A stretch of DNA of 8,896 bases, from contig JAHELX010000236.1 of assembly GCA_024643945.1 (NCBI GenBank), positions 1-8,896 of the forward strand. The letters run 5' to 3'. The notes under the pieces are model-generated. The model was given only the letters and a program-made list of their open reading frames with translations. It was not told the DNA's origin and did not search any database. A program made the translations under genes and the position numbers. Position 1 is the first letter of the stretch. Each line of letters opens with the position of its first letter. The DNA comes from Anaerolineales bacterium (GTDB lineage Bacteria; Chloroflexota; Anaerolineae; 4572-78; NAK82). Shown here one piece after another: positions 1 to 6,693 of this stretch.

Positions 1-1
1 C

Positions 2-322
2 ACTAACCTGGTGGATAACGCGCTGAAGTATACTCCTTCCGGAGGGAGTGTGACCATCTCCTTGTCTCGTGTGGAAGGCGAGGCTCAGGTGCAGGTAACG
101 GACAACGGCATTGGCATCCCTGCGGAGTCGCTCCCCCACCTCTTTGAGGAGTTCTACCGTGCTCCCAACGCGCGGACTGTAGAGGCCGTTGGCACCGGCC
201 TGGGGTTGACCATTGCGAAAGACCTGGCGCACCAATATGGGGGCCGGATTGACGTGGAGAGCGCGGTAGGGCAAGGCACCACTTTCACTGTTACCTTGCC
301 CCTCGCCCGGCCTGGCAACTAA
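2..322 (+). CDS. Sensor histidine kinase, C-terminal ATPase domain (5' partial)
   Basis: This is the last 106 residues of a two-component sensor kinase; the reading frame is open from the window edge, so the gene begins outside. The visible part is a GHKL-type ATP-binding domain. It has an N box (NLVDNALKYTP, residues 2-12), a G1 box (DNGIGIP), an F box (LFEEFYRA) and a G2 box (GTGLGLTIAK), and ends in the usual TVTLPL strand before TAA. The sensor, HAMP and His-containing dimerisation regions are not in view, so the signal cannot be read. The kinase would phosphorylate a response regulator, usually encoded just upstream in the same operon. It converges on the copper-type ATPase gene with a 21-base gap, so metal sensing is possible but unproven. 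An internal GTG at base 11 is not a real start, because the N box begins before it. Family assignment is very sure. Confidence 0.95.
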   Translation, partial: TNLVDNALKYTPSGGSVTISLSRVEGEAQVQVTDNGIGIPAESLPHLFEEFYRAPNARTVEAVGTGLGLTIAKDLAHQYGGRIDVESAVGQGTTFTVTLPLARPGN

Positions 323-343
323 GGAAGATAAATCGACTCTCTT

Positions 344-2398
344 TTACGTTGTCACCTGTGCTCGGCGCAGCAATTGGGCGTTGATGGCTACGATCACGGT
401 GCTGAGGGACATGAGCAAGGCCCCCACTGCCGGCGACAACAAAATGCCGATGGGCGCCAGCACGCCAGCCGCCAGCGGCAGGGCGATGACGTTGTAACCC
501 GCTGCCCAGATCAGATTCTGGACCATCTTGCGATAGCTGGCCCGGCTCAAGCTGATGATCTTCACTGCGTCCAGCGGGTTGCTCTTGACCAGGATGATGC
601 CAGCCGACTCCACGGCTACGTCGGTACCACTGCCTATAGCGATGCCCACGTCCGCGCGGATCAGGGCCGGCGCGTCGTTGACACCGTCGCCGACCATGGC
701 TACCCGTTTGCCTTGGTTCTGCAACTCGGTCACTTTTTGGTCCTTCTGCTCCGGCAGTACCTGGGCGAAGTACCGGTCGATGCCCAGTTCCTCGGTCACT
801 GCTTTGGCTACGGCTTCGCTGTCGCCGGTCAGCATGGCCACCTCGACTCCCATCTCGTGCAGCCGTTGTACCGCCTGCTTGCTCTCCGGGCGGATCACGT
901 CGGCCAGGGCCAACCCGGCCACCACCTGGCTGGCTTGCACCAGGTACACCACGCTCTGCCCCTTGGCGCTGCTCTCAACTCGGAAGCGCCGAATCGGCTC
1001 CGGCATCTCCAGATCCAGCATTTCCAGCAAACGCGGTCCTCCCGCGTAGACGGCCTGCCCATCGCGGGCTGCCCGTACCCCACGACCTTTGATCGCCTCA
1101 AAATCGGATACCGTGGGCAGCGACAGCCCTTTTTCCTCGGCGCTTTGCCGGATACCCCGGGCAATGGTGTGCTCCGAATCGCCTTCGATGGCTGCCGTCA
1201 ACGCCAGCGCCTGGTCAGCTTCATAGCCATCGGTTGTCACCATGCCCACCACGCCGAACTCACCCTTGGTCAGCGTGCCCGTCTTGTCGAAGATGACAGT
1301 GTCGATCTCTCGCGCCTTCTCCAGTGCCAGTCGATCGCGTATCAAGATACCGTTGCTGGCTCCGATGGAAGTGGTGATGGCCACTACCAGGGGAATGGCC
1401 AGTCCCAAAGCATGGGGGCAGGCGATTACCAGCACCGTGGCCACGCGTTTGATCACGTCTACATTAAACCCGACGGCAATAGTCCAGGCGATGGCGGTGA
1501 CGATGGCCACGCTAAGCGCCGCATAAAAGAGCCAGCCGGCTGCCCGGTCGGCCAGCACCTGGGTGCGCGACTTGCTCTGCTGTGCTTCCCTCACCAGGCG
1601 CATAATGCCGGCCAGCGCGCTTTGCTCGCCGGTAGCCGTCACCCTCACCCGCAGGCTACCATCGCCGTTGACCGTACCGCCAATCACCTCGTCGCCAGGC
1701 TGCTTGGAGACCGGCCTGGACTCGCCGGTGATCATCGCCTCGTTCACGTCGGAGTCCCCTTCTTCCACCTGGCCATCAGCGGGGATGCTGGTGCCAGGCC
1801 GCACCAAAACCAGGTCGCCCTGAGCAAGCTGGCCGACCGGCACCTCTTCGGTGTTGCCGTCCGGGCGTATGCGTTCGGCCGTATCGGGCATCAGTTTAGC
1901 CAACTCGTCCAACGCGCTGGAAGCCTGGCGCACGCTGCGCATCTCGATCCAGTGGCCCAGCAGCATCACGTCGATCAACGTTACCAACTCCCAGAAGAAG
2001 CCGGTAGCGCCCTCCATGAAAAGTGTAGCCAGGCTGTAGGCAAAGGCCACCGTGATGGCGAGCGAGATCAGTGTCATCATGCCCGGCTGGCGGTTGCGCA
2101 CTTCGGGTACCGCCATCTGCAGGAATGGCAGGCCGCCGTAGGCGAAAATGATCACCGCAAAGACCGGGGTGATCCACTGGCTGCCCGGGAACGTGGGCGG
2201 GCTGAAGCCCAGCCAGTTCTGAATCGTAGCGCTATACACCAACACCGGAATAGACAGCACCAGCGACACCCAGAAGCGTTGCCGGAACATCTGCTCGTGA
2301 CCGGTGTGGTCCACGTGATGGGCATGGCCGGCCTCGTGACCCATATCAACCTCCGTTCCGTGTTGGGCGGTGTGCTCTCCTGCCACGTGGTTTTCCAT
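344..2398 (-). CDS. copB: P1B-3 (CPH-type) copper/silver-translocating P-type ATPase
   Basis: This membrane pump of 684 residues uses ATP to export copper, or silver, from the cytoplasm. The N-terminus is His-rich (residues about 7-34) and lacks a CxxC metal-binding domain. The actuator domain has TGES (224-227). The ion-binding transmembrane segment carries CPH (327-329), which defines subgroup P1B-3. Further motifs are DKTGT with the phosphorylated Asp371, TGD (524-526) and GDGVNDAP (570-577). The last two membrane helices carry YN (635-636) and MSLST (663-667), both CopB-type signatures. The nucleotide-binding loop reads SEHT (408-411), where P1B pumps usually have SEHP. The ATG start is supported by a strong AAGGAGG (2407-2413, - strand), 8 bases away. 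Length is normal and the gene is intact. It has its own promoter and a dyad that suggests repression. The metal (Cu+, Cu2+ or Ag+) cannot be fixed from sequence. Confidence 0.95.
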   Translation of the reverse strand: MENHVAGEHTAQHGTEVDMGHEAGHAHHVDHTGHEQMFRQRFWVSLVLSIPVLVYSATIQNWLGFSPPTFPGSQWITPVFAVIIFAYGGLPFLQMAVPEVRNRQPGMMTLISLAITVAFAYSLATLFMEGATGFFWELVTLIDVMLLGHWIEMRSVRQASSALDELAKLMPDTAERIRPDGNTEEVPVGQLAQGDLVLVRPGTSIPADGQVEEGDSDVNEAMITGESRPVSKQPGDEVIGGTVNGDGSLRVRVTATGEQSALAGIMRLVREAQQSKSRTQVLADRAAGWLFYAALSVAIVTAIAWTIAVGFNVDVIKRVATVLVIACPHALGLAIPLVVAITTSIGASNGILIRDRLALEKAREIDTVIFDKTGTLTKGEFGVVGMVTTDGYEADQALALTAAIEGDSEHTIARGIRQSAEEKGLSLPTVSDFEAIKGRGVRAARDGQAVYAGGPRLLEMLDLEMPEPIRRFRVESSAKGQSVVYLVQASQVVAGLALADVIRPESKQAVQRLHEMGVEVAMLTGDSEAVAKAVTEELGIDRYFAQVLPEQKDQKVTELQNQGKRVAMVGDGVNDAPALIRADVGIAIGSGTDVAVESAGIILVKSNPLDAVKIISLSRASYRKMVQNLIWAAGYNVIALPLAAGVLAPIGILLSPAVGALLMSLSTVIVAINAQLLRRAQVTT

Positions 2399-2481
2399 AC
2401 CTATACCCTCCTTCGAAAGCCATTTCCAACATCCGGTTTACATTTCTGCTCAGATGAAAACTCTCACCCATCCCCGGATAA

Positions 2482-2500
2482 GTCTTACAGAGTATAAGAC
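2482..2500. promoter_or_regulatory. Candidate operator: 19-base dyad over the ATPase -10 box
   Basis: The sequence GTCTTACAGAGTATAAGAC has perfect 6-base arms (GTCTTA and TAAGAC), with 7 of 9 positions symmetric about base 2491. It covers the -10 box and the predicted transcription start of the ATPase promoter, a position where a bound repressor would block initiation. It does not match the CopY cop box (TACANNTGTA) or the GC-rich CsoR operators I know, so the regulator family is open. ArsR-like, BlaI-like and TetR-like proteins are all possible. Confidence 0.55.
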
Positions 2501-2519
2501 AAATAAACAGGGCTGTCAA
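2484..2519 (-). promoter_or_regulatory. sigma70-type promoter of the copper ATPase gene
   Basis: Reading the minus strand, a perfect TTGACA (complement of 2514-2519) is followed after 17 bases by TATACT (complement of 2491-2496). This is a near-consensus housekeeping promoter. Transcription should begin near 2484, giving a leader of about 86 bases before the ATG at 2398. The 17-base spacing argues against a MerR/CueR-type activator, which uses 19-20 base spacing. The strong consensus elements and the overlapping dyad suggest control by a repressor. Confidence 0.8.
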
Positions 2520-2544
2520 GCCCAAATTCCGTATGCCCTTTTTG

Positions 2545-2573
2545 ATTATATCATCTGGCCGATCCGATGACCA
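2545..2573 (-). promoter_or_regulatory. Possible second upstream promoter for the ATPase gene
   Basis: On the minus strand, TGGTCA (complement of 2568-2573, 4 of 6 matches to the -35 consensus) is followed after 17 bases by a perfect TATAAT (complement of 2545-2550). It would start near 2538, upstream of the main promoter, and read through the dyad. The region is AT-rich, so a chance match is quite possible. Confidence 0.3.
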
Positions 2574-2712
2574 TATATCAGGATATAAACAGTCGGTATA
2601 AATTAAGGTACATTTTGAGGATAAGGGTCAGCTCCAGTGCGGACACTCCTACCACTTGCCGGACTTCCCGGACGGGTAGATTAACCTCTCATCTAGAAAC
2701 TGGATAGCCCGG

Positions 2713-2745
2713 CGTTAAGATTGCCTTAAGCTTTCCTTTAGGTGG
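2713..2745 (+). promoter_or_regulatory. Three 11-base direct repeats, candidate OmpR/PhoB-type activator box
   Basis: The pentamers TTAAG (2715-2719), TTAAG (2726-2730) and TTTAG (2737-2741) start exactly 11 bases apart. The second and third units also share the preceding CC. Direct repeats of one helical turn upstream of a promoter with a poor -35 are the classic site of winged-helix response regulators such as PhoB. The block spans about -74 to -42 relative to the predicted start near 2787. Read on the other strand, two units begin CTTAA, similar to what I recall of cyanobacterial Pho boxes. That likeness does not identify the regulator. Confidence 0.5.
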
Positions 2746-2750
2746 GCATA

Positions 2751-2787
2751 AGGACGAATGAGAGCAATCCTCGCTATAATAAGACAG
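2751..2787 (+). promoter_or_regulatory. Candidate activator-dependent promoter of the protease/propeller operon
   Basis: A perfect TATAAT lies at 2775-2780. Eighteen bases upstream is AGGACG (2751-2756), which matches the -35 consensus at only 3 positions. The weak -35 together with the 11-base repeats immediately upstream suggests activation by a DNA-bound regulator. The predicted start near 2787 leaves a leader of about 250 bases before the protease ATG, which is unusually long. Confidence 0.5.
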
Positions 2788-3024
2788 GATTCTTGTTGCG
2801 TTTGCCTATGGTCGCGCTGTCCTGAAGTATAACACCGACCATCGGACTGTTTTCAGGCTGCCTGGGGTTCTTTCTGAACTCTGCAGGTTGAAGCTGTGGT
2901 TGGAGGAAAACTGAAGAAGGGCTCAGACGCTTCGTTCTAACGCTGTTTCGTAGAAGAGCAGGAAGCATAGATGAAGGGTATTGCAGTTAATTCCAACAAA
3001 ACAAAGATCGCACTATCAACTTTT

Positions 3025-3030
3025 AGGAGG
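3025..3030 (+). promoter_or_regulatory. Strong ribosome-binding site of the CPBP protease gene
   Basis: AGGAGG ends 8 bases before the ATG at 3039. It fixes this start and implies efficient translation. Confidence 0.85.
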
Positions 3031-3038
3031 AGCTATCT

Positions 3039-3761
3039 ATGGCAAACAGCTTGAATACCGACGAGACCAATACCAGGAGCGGCACCCAGCCCGGTCGGAC
3101 GGAGCAGCTTTTTGAGGTTGCTGTCTTCCTTTTTCTGATTGTGCCGTCCCTGGCCTTTTCCTTTTTCGCGGTTAAGCAAGGAAGCGTAGGCTTCGTGCTC
3201 GCCGCAGTTGCGACCATTCTACGCGACCTGGCTCTGGTCAGCCTGATCCTCTTCTTTGTCTGGCGCAACCGCGAGTCCGTCAAATTACTTGGCTGGACGT
3301 TCCAGAATGGCTGGAGAGACATCGTCCTGGGCATTGTCCTTTTCATCCCCCTCTTCTATGGTACCGCTCTGGAGGATAGTGCTCTGCAATCGGCCGGGTT
3401 TTCGGCTCCGTCGACGCCGCTGCCTTCATCCCTGACCGCCACGGGCCCGGCAGAACTTCTGCTGGCCTTCGTCCTGGTCGTGATCGTTGCCCTGTCGGAA
3501 GAAACCATCTTCCGCGGCTACCTCATACTGCGCTTCAAGGCCATCACTGCTAGCTCGGCTGTGGCTGTTGTGCTCTCGGCGTTCGTCTTTTCGCTCGGGC
3601 ACGGCTATGAGGGAACGGCTGGGGTGGTAACCGTCGGTACGATGGGCCTGGTCTTCGCTCTCGTCTACCTGTGGCGCAAGAGCCTGGTCGCGCCCATCGT
3701 CATGCACTTCCTTCAGGACTTTATCGGCATCGTCCTGCTACCCTTGCTGGGGATGAAGTGA
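3039..3761 (+). CDS. CPBP-family intramembrane metalloprotease (CAAX/Abi type)
   Basis: This is an integral membrane protein of 240 residues, probably a glutamate-type intramembrane protease of the CPBP (CAAX protease and bacteriocin-processing) family. Hydrophobic segments lie at about 26-45, 50-74, 94-108, 138-152, 173-187, 195-211 and 217-236. The family motifs are in order: EETIFRGYL with Glu154-Glu155 and Arg159, FSLGH with His188, and MHFLQD with His223 and Asp227. All key residues are present, so it should be active. In other bacteria the family includes immunity, peptide-processing and regulatory proteins; the substrate here is unknown. The start is set by AGGAGG 8 bases upstream. The gene is followed after 24 bases by the secreted propeller gene, with no terminator between, so the two are probably co-transcribed. 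A candidate response-regulator box lies far upstream. Family call is sure; function is open. Confidence 0.92.
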   Translation: MANSLNTDETNTRSGTQPGRTEQLFEVAVFLFLIVPSLAFSFFAVKQGSVGFVLAAVATILRDLALVSLILFFVWRNRESVKLLGWTFQNGWRDIVLGIVLFIPLFYGTALEDSALQSAGFSAPSTPLPSSLTATGPAELLLAFVLVVIVALSEETIFRGYLILRFKAITASSAVAVVLSAFVFSLGHGYEGTAGVVTVGTMGLVFALVYLWRKSLVAPIVMHFLQDFIGIVLLPLLGMK

Positions 3762-3785
3762 TGCAGACTATTAAAGTGAGGGATT

Positions 3786-5471
3786 ATGAATCTAAAGATA
3801 CGACAAGAGGCATGGCTGCGTAAGCTAGCGTTCAGCCTGGTAATCGTTGTCAGTCTGTGCTCTGGGTGCAGTTCCTACGCCGGGCTGCCTGCCCTGACGG
3901 CTGCGGCTGGTACGACGGCAGCGCCCTACGACTGGCTTCAGTTCAATTTCAACGCCCAACATAGTGGCAACAACACTCAGGAAACCTCGATTGGGTCGGG
4001 CAACGTCAACGGCCTGCGCCGTCTGTTTCAAGTCCCCCTGCCGGCGGTTGCCGATGGCGCGCCGGCTTATTTGAGTGGCGTGAACACCCCGACCGGCATC
4101 AAGGACTTGCTTTTCGTTACTACCAAGGCCGGCCACATCGTTGCCCTCGACGCTCACACGGGCGCGCAGGTTTGGGTCCACCAATATCCTGCCGGCTCGT
4201 GCCGCATCAACAATGGCTCTGAGCCGTGCTACACGACCTCGTCACCCGCCATCGATCCCAATCGACAATACGTCTACAGTTATGGCCTGGATGGCTATGT
4301 CCACAAGTATCGGGTAGGTGACGGCGTCGAGATCACCGGCGGTGGTTGGCCTGAACTGGCAAGCCTGAAACCATTCAATGAGAAGGGGTCGTCTGCTCTT
4401 AGCATTGCCACTGACAAGAGTGGCGCGAGCTACCTTTATGTGACTAGCGGGGGTTACCTTGGTGACAGGGGCGATTACCAAGGTCACGTTACCGCCATCA
4501 ATTTGGCCGACGGCTCACAAAAGGTCTTCAATGCTAATTGCAGCGATCAGGCTGTGCATTTTGTCGAGCGGCCCGGCACCCCCGACTGCCCGGCCGTGCA
4601 GTCGGCGATTTGGGCACGGGCGGGTGTCGTCTACGACGCGGATACCGGCAGAATTTACATGGCCACCGGCAATGGGCTTTATGACCCATCCCAGCATGAC
4701 TGGGGCGATAGCGTCTTTGCCCTCAATCCCGACGGCACCGGGGCAAACGGCAATCCCCTCGACAGCTATACACCAACCGATTATCAACAACTACAGGATC
4801 TCGACCTCGATCTCGGCAGCGCGGCACCCGCAATCCTGCCCGTTCCAGCCAACAGCGCCATCAGGCACCTGGCCCTGCAAGGCGGCAAGGACAGCAAACT
4901 GCGCCTGATCAATCTGGATAACCTGAGCGGGCAGGGTGGGCCGGGTCACACCGGGGGCGAAGTCGGCCAGGTGATCGATGCCCCCCAAGGCGGTATGGTA
5001 TTGACCGCGCCCGCCGTCTGGGTCAATCCGGCTGACGGGACTACCTGGGCCTTCGTGGCCGATGACTCTGGTATTTCCGGCCTCCGCTTGACGGTCAATG
5101 CCAGCGGTATCCCTGGCCTTCAAGTCGTCTGGGTGTCTGCCCAGGGCGGCACATCCCCTATAATCGCTAACGGCGTGCTGTACTACGCCGGTAGCCATAA
5201 TGTAGGTGCTCTCGACCCGGTCACTGGCAGCCAGCTTTGGCACGACACACAGATTGGCGCTATTCACTGGGAAAGCCCCATCGTCGCCAATGGCATCCTC
5301 TACATCACGGATGAAAGTGGTCAGCTTACTGCCTATACACCTTTCAACAACTCGGCCTATCTGCCCTTGATTCTCAAAGAGGCAGGCATAGAGGCTATTC
5401 GTACTCAGACCCCCCTGACCTGGCTTGAAGATATGTTACTACATTCAAGGAGGGCAATTGAAAAGTCTTAA
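3786..5471 (+). CDS. Secreted PQQ-type beta-propeller protein, probable lipoprotein
   Basis: A 561-residue exported protein. Residues 1-28 form a signal peptide: basic start, hydrophobic core, then LCSGC. Cys28 is the likely lipidated residue, but the lipobox is atypical because Cys, not Leu, sits at -3. From about 49 to 517 the chain is built of propeller blades: DWLQFNFNAQHSGNN opens the domain, and blade ends such as GHIVALDAHTGAQVW (117-131), YMATGNGLYDP and GDSVFALNPDG are typical of PQQ-repeat and quinoprotein dehydrogenase folds. There is no adjacent Cys-Cys pair, so a true PQQ dehydrogenase is not supported; a binding or scaffold role is as likely. Four cysteines (139, 148, 252, 268) could form two disulfides. 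The tail holds YLPLILK (525-531) and about 30 further residues. GAGGG sits only 3 bases before the ATG. It is the second gene of the protease operon. Confidence 0.85.
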   Translation: MNLKIRQEAWLRKLAFSLVIVVSLCSGCSSYAGLPALTAAAGTTAAPYDWLQFNFNAQHSGNNTQETSIGSGNVNGLRRLFQVPLPAVADGAPAYLSGVNTPTGIKDLLFVTTKAGHIVALDAHTGAQVWVHQYPAGSCRINNGSEPCYTTSSPAIDPNRQYVYSYGLDGYVHKYRVGDGVEITGGGWPELASLKPFNEKGSSALSIATDKSGASYLYVTSGGYLGDRGDYQGHVTAINLADGSQKVFNANCSDQAVHFVERPGTPDCPAVQSAIWARAGVVYDADTGRIYMATGNGLYDPSQHDWGDSVFALNPDGTGANGNPLDSYTPTDYQQLQDLDLDLGSAAPAILPVPANSAIRHLALQGGKDSKLRLINLDNLSGQGGPGHTGGEVGQVIDAPQGGMVLTAPAVWVNPADGTTWAFVADDSGISGLRLTVNASGIPGLQVVWVSAQGGTSPIIANGVLYYAGSHNVGALDPVTGSQLWHDTQIGAIHWESPIVANGILYITDESGQLTAYTPFNNSAYLPLILKEAGIEAIRTQTPLTWLEDMLLHSRRAIEKS

Positions 5472-5490
5472 ACCCAATGCTGTTCAAATA

Positions 5491-5505
5491 AGACTTCGGA
5501 AGGCT
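5491..5505. promoter_or_regulatory. Candidate operator copy 1 (15-base palindrome)
   Basis: AGACTTCGGAAGGCT is symmetric about base 5498 with 6 of 7 pairs matching. It agrees at 13 of 15 positions with the copy at 5562-5576. The two centres are 71 bases apart, close to seven helical turns, a spacing that would suit a regulator binding both sites and looping the DNA. Sugar importers are often controlled by such regulators. No regulator gene is in the window. Confidence 0.4.
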
Positions 5506-5561
5506 TGGGATATATCTTTAGAAACGAAGCAAACTTTCTAATAGCCTGAAATCCGCCAGGA

Positions 5562-5576
5562 AGACTTCCGAAGTCT
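5562..5576. promoter_or_regulatory. Candidate operator copy 2 (perfect 15-base palindrome)
   Basis: AGACTTCCGAAGTCT has perfect 7-base arms around base 5569. It lies 37 bases before the proposed permease ATG at 5614. It is the better of the two related palindromes in this 142-base gap. I could not find a convincing -35/-10 pair around it, so its relation to the promoter is unknown. Confidence 0.45.
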
Positions 5577-5613
5577 GGTCTTTGCTATTTGAAAGATATT
5601 GGTCTTAAACCTT

Positions 5614-6678
5614 ATGCCAAGCGAAAAGCGATCTGCTTTCAAGCCCGAAAACACGCAGATTACCACACAGCCTGTGCCAACGGCTCAAAGCCCAGGACCG
5701 CGGCCACCCGTGCCGGCACGCAGTGGTTCACGGCGAGGTATGCAATGGTCGGCGTATCTCTATATACTCCCTGCATATATTGTCATCGGCGCCTTCCACA
5801 TTATTCCCGTTTTCTACGCGATCTACGTCAGTCTGAACACGGGGCCGATCAACAAATTCAGGTTCGTCGGCCTGGGTAATTATATCCACGCGCTGACGGG
5901 CAGCGATTTTTGGAACTCCCTGGTCACCACTTTCGTTTATGCGTTGTTGACGATGCCCGTCACCATGGTACTGGGGCTGTTTTTCGCCTACCTCCTGTAT
6001 CAGGGTGTGCGCAAACCGGCCGTTTATCGCGTAATCTTTTTCCTCCCGTACGTTATCTCTACCGTCGGCTCCTCGATCGTTTGGGCCTGGATATTCGACC
6101 CATCCAGCGGGCTGGCCAATCTCATATTAGAGCGTTTCGGCATCGCACCGCTGCGTTGGTTGATTGAACCCATTGGCATAGTCCAGATCATTGCCCATCG
6201 CCAGCACTGGTCCATTCCGACCTGGGTCCAGGGCCCCAGCCTGGCACTGATTGCCATTGCAATTTTTACGATTTGGCAATCGCTGGGTTACGACATCGTG
6301 ATCTTCATGGCCGGTCTGACCAACCTTCCGGGCGAGCTATACGACGCGGCGCGTATTGATGGCGCGAATGGGATGCAACTGTTCCGCTATATTACCCTGC
6401 CGCTGCTTGCCCCCACCACTTTTTTCGTCGTCGTTGTCTCTGTCATCGCCTCCCTGCAATCATTCAATCAGATTTTCGCCATGAACACGGCGGCGGCACA
6501 ATCCCTGGGTGGGCCGCTGGGCAGCACCAATACACTAACCGTATATATGTTCAATGAATTGTATACCTATTCCAATTATGGCTACGCTTCGACAATCGCG
6601 GTTTTGCTTTCATTAATTATCCTCGCGTTGACCTTATTCAATTTTAGATTCTTTGGGCGACGCGCGGAACAGGATTAA
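5614..6678 (+). CDS. ABC sugar transporter permease, MalF/UgpA type
   Basis: An inner-membrane permease of 354 residues, one half of the channel of a carbohydrate (CUT1-type) importer. About six membrane helices follow a Pro-rich cytoplasmic N-tail of some 45 residues; helix 1 is WSAYLYILPAYIVIG. The EAA loop that contacts the ATPase is GELYDAARIDGANGMQLFRY (240-259), followed by ITLPLL. An insert around 180-206 between helices is somewhat longer than in many homologues. The start is uncertain: a TTG at 5599 adds five residues, and an ATG at 5740 would remove the tail, but none of them has a good ribosome-binding site at proper spacing. I chose the 5614 ATG. The gene is first in an operon with the second permease 15 bases downstream. 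The transported sugar cannot be told from the sequence. Confidence 0.9.
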   Translation: MPSEKRSAFKPENTQITTQPVPTAQSPGPRPPVPARSGSRRGMQWSAYLYILPAYIVIGAFHIIPVFYAIYVSLNTGPINKFRFVGLGNYIHALTGSDFWNSLVTTFVYALLTMPVTMVLGLFFAYLLYQGVRKPAVYRVIFFLPYVISTVGSSIVWAWIFDPSSGLANLILERFGIAPLRWLIEPIGIVQIIAHRQHWSIPTWVQGPSLALIAIAIFTIWQSLGYDIVIFMAGLTNLPGELYDAARIDGANGMQLFRYITLPLLAPTTFFVVVVSVIASLQSFNQIFAMNTAAAQSLGGPLGSTNTLTVYMFNELYTYSNYGYASTIAVLLSLIILALTLFNFRFFGRRAEQD

Positions 6679-6693
6679 AGCGGAAGACGAAAG

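Larger units (their letters stand above)
2399..3038. other. Divergent intergenic region, 640 bases, no convincing gene
   Basis: The segment separates the ATPase gene (leftward) from the protease gene (rightward). It holds the ATPase ribosome-binding site, promoter and dyad (2407-2519), a possible second leftward promoter (2545-2573), three 11-base direct repeats (2713-2745), a rightward TATAAT (2775-2780) and a leader of about 250 bases. CCGGAC is repeated at 2659 and 2668. Short open stretches in several frames resemble no family I recognise. I see no tRNA or known riboswitch and no oligo-T terminator. Confidence 0.7.
5483..5593. repeat. Nested inverted repeat before the sugar transporter operon
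   Basis: AGACTTCGGAAG (5491-5502) is perfectly complementary to CTTCCGAAGTCT (5565-5576). Immediately outside the left arm, TTCAAATA (5483-5490) is matched by TATTTGAA (5586-5593), set off by a 9-base bulge on the right. A transcript could fold into a 12-base-pair stem plus an 8-base-pair stem enclosing a 62-base loop. There is no T-run after the right arm, so it is not a standard terminator. Each inner arm also lies within its own palindrome, listed separately. It could be paired operators, an RNA element or a small non-autonomous repeat. Confidence 0.6.

Noticed and set aside
374..2497. A 707-codon open frame antisense to the ATPase gene
   Set aside because: It mirrors the ATPase gene almost exactly, has a His/Gln-rich composition with no recognisable domain, and arises from codon bias on the opposite strand. 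The ATPase has all its catalytic motifs.
2482..2500. CopY cop box or CueR/MerR-type promoter at the ATPase gene
   Set aside because: The dyad does not fit TACANNTGTA, and the promoter spacing is 17 bases rather than the 19-20 used by MerR-type activators.
2602..2679. Short open stretch reading CGHSYHLPDFPDG, and another at 2784-2905 reading YNTDHRTVFRLPGVLSELC
   Set aside because: They looked like remnants of decayed coding sequence, perhaps transposase-like, but are too short, lack starts and match no family I can name.
2774..2968. A 64-codon minus-strand open frame in the intergenic region
   Set aside because: No recognisable family and no clear ribosome-binding site, and it overlaps the rightward promoter and leader.
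3786..5471. Active PQQ-dependent alcohol or sugar dehydrogenase
   Set aside because: The propeller repeats are present but the adjacent-cysteine pair is absent and I could not point to a full set of cofactor residues, so enzyme activity is not claimed.
5491..5576. Standard terminator after the propeller gene
   Set aside because: The loop is 62 bases and no T-run follows the right arm; paired palindromes fit better.
5589..5879. Overlapping open frame at the start of the first permease gene
   Set aside because: It is an out-of-frame shadow; the permease frame carries the helices and EAA loop.
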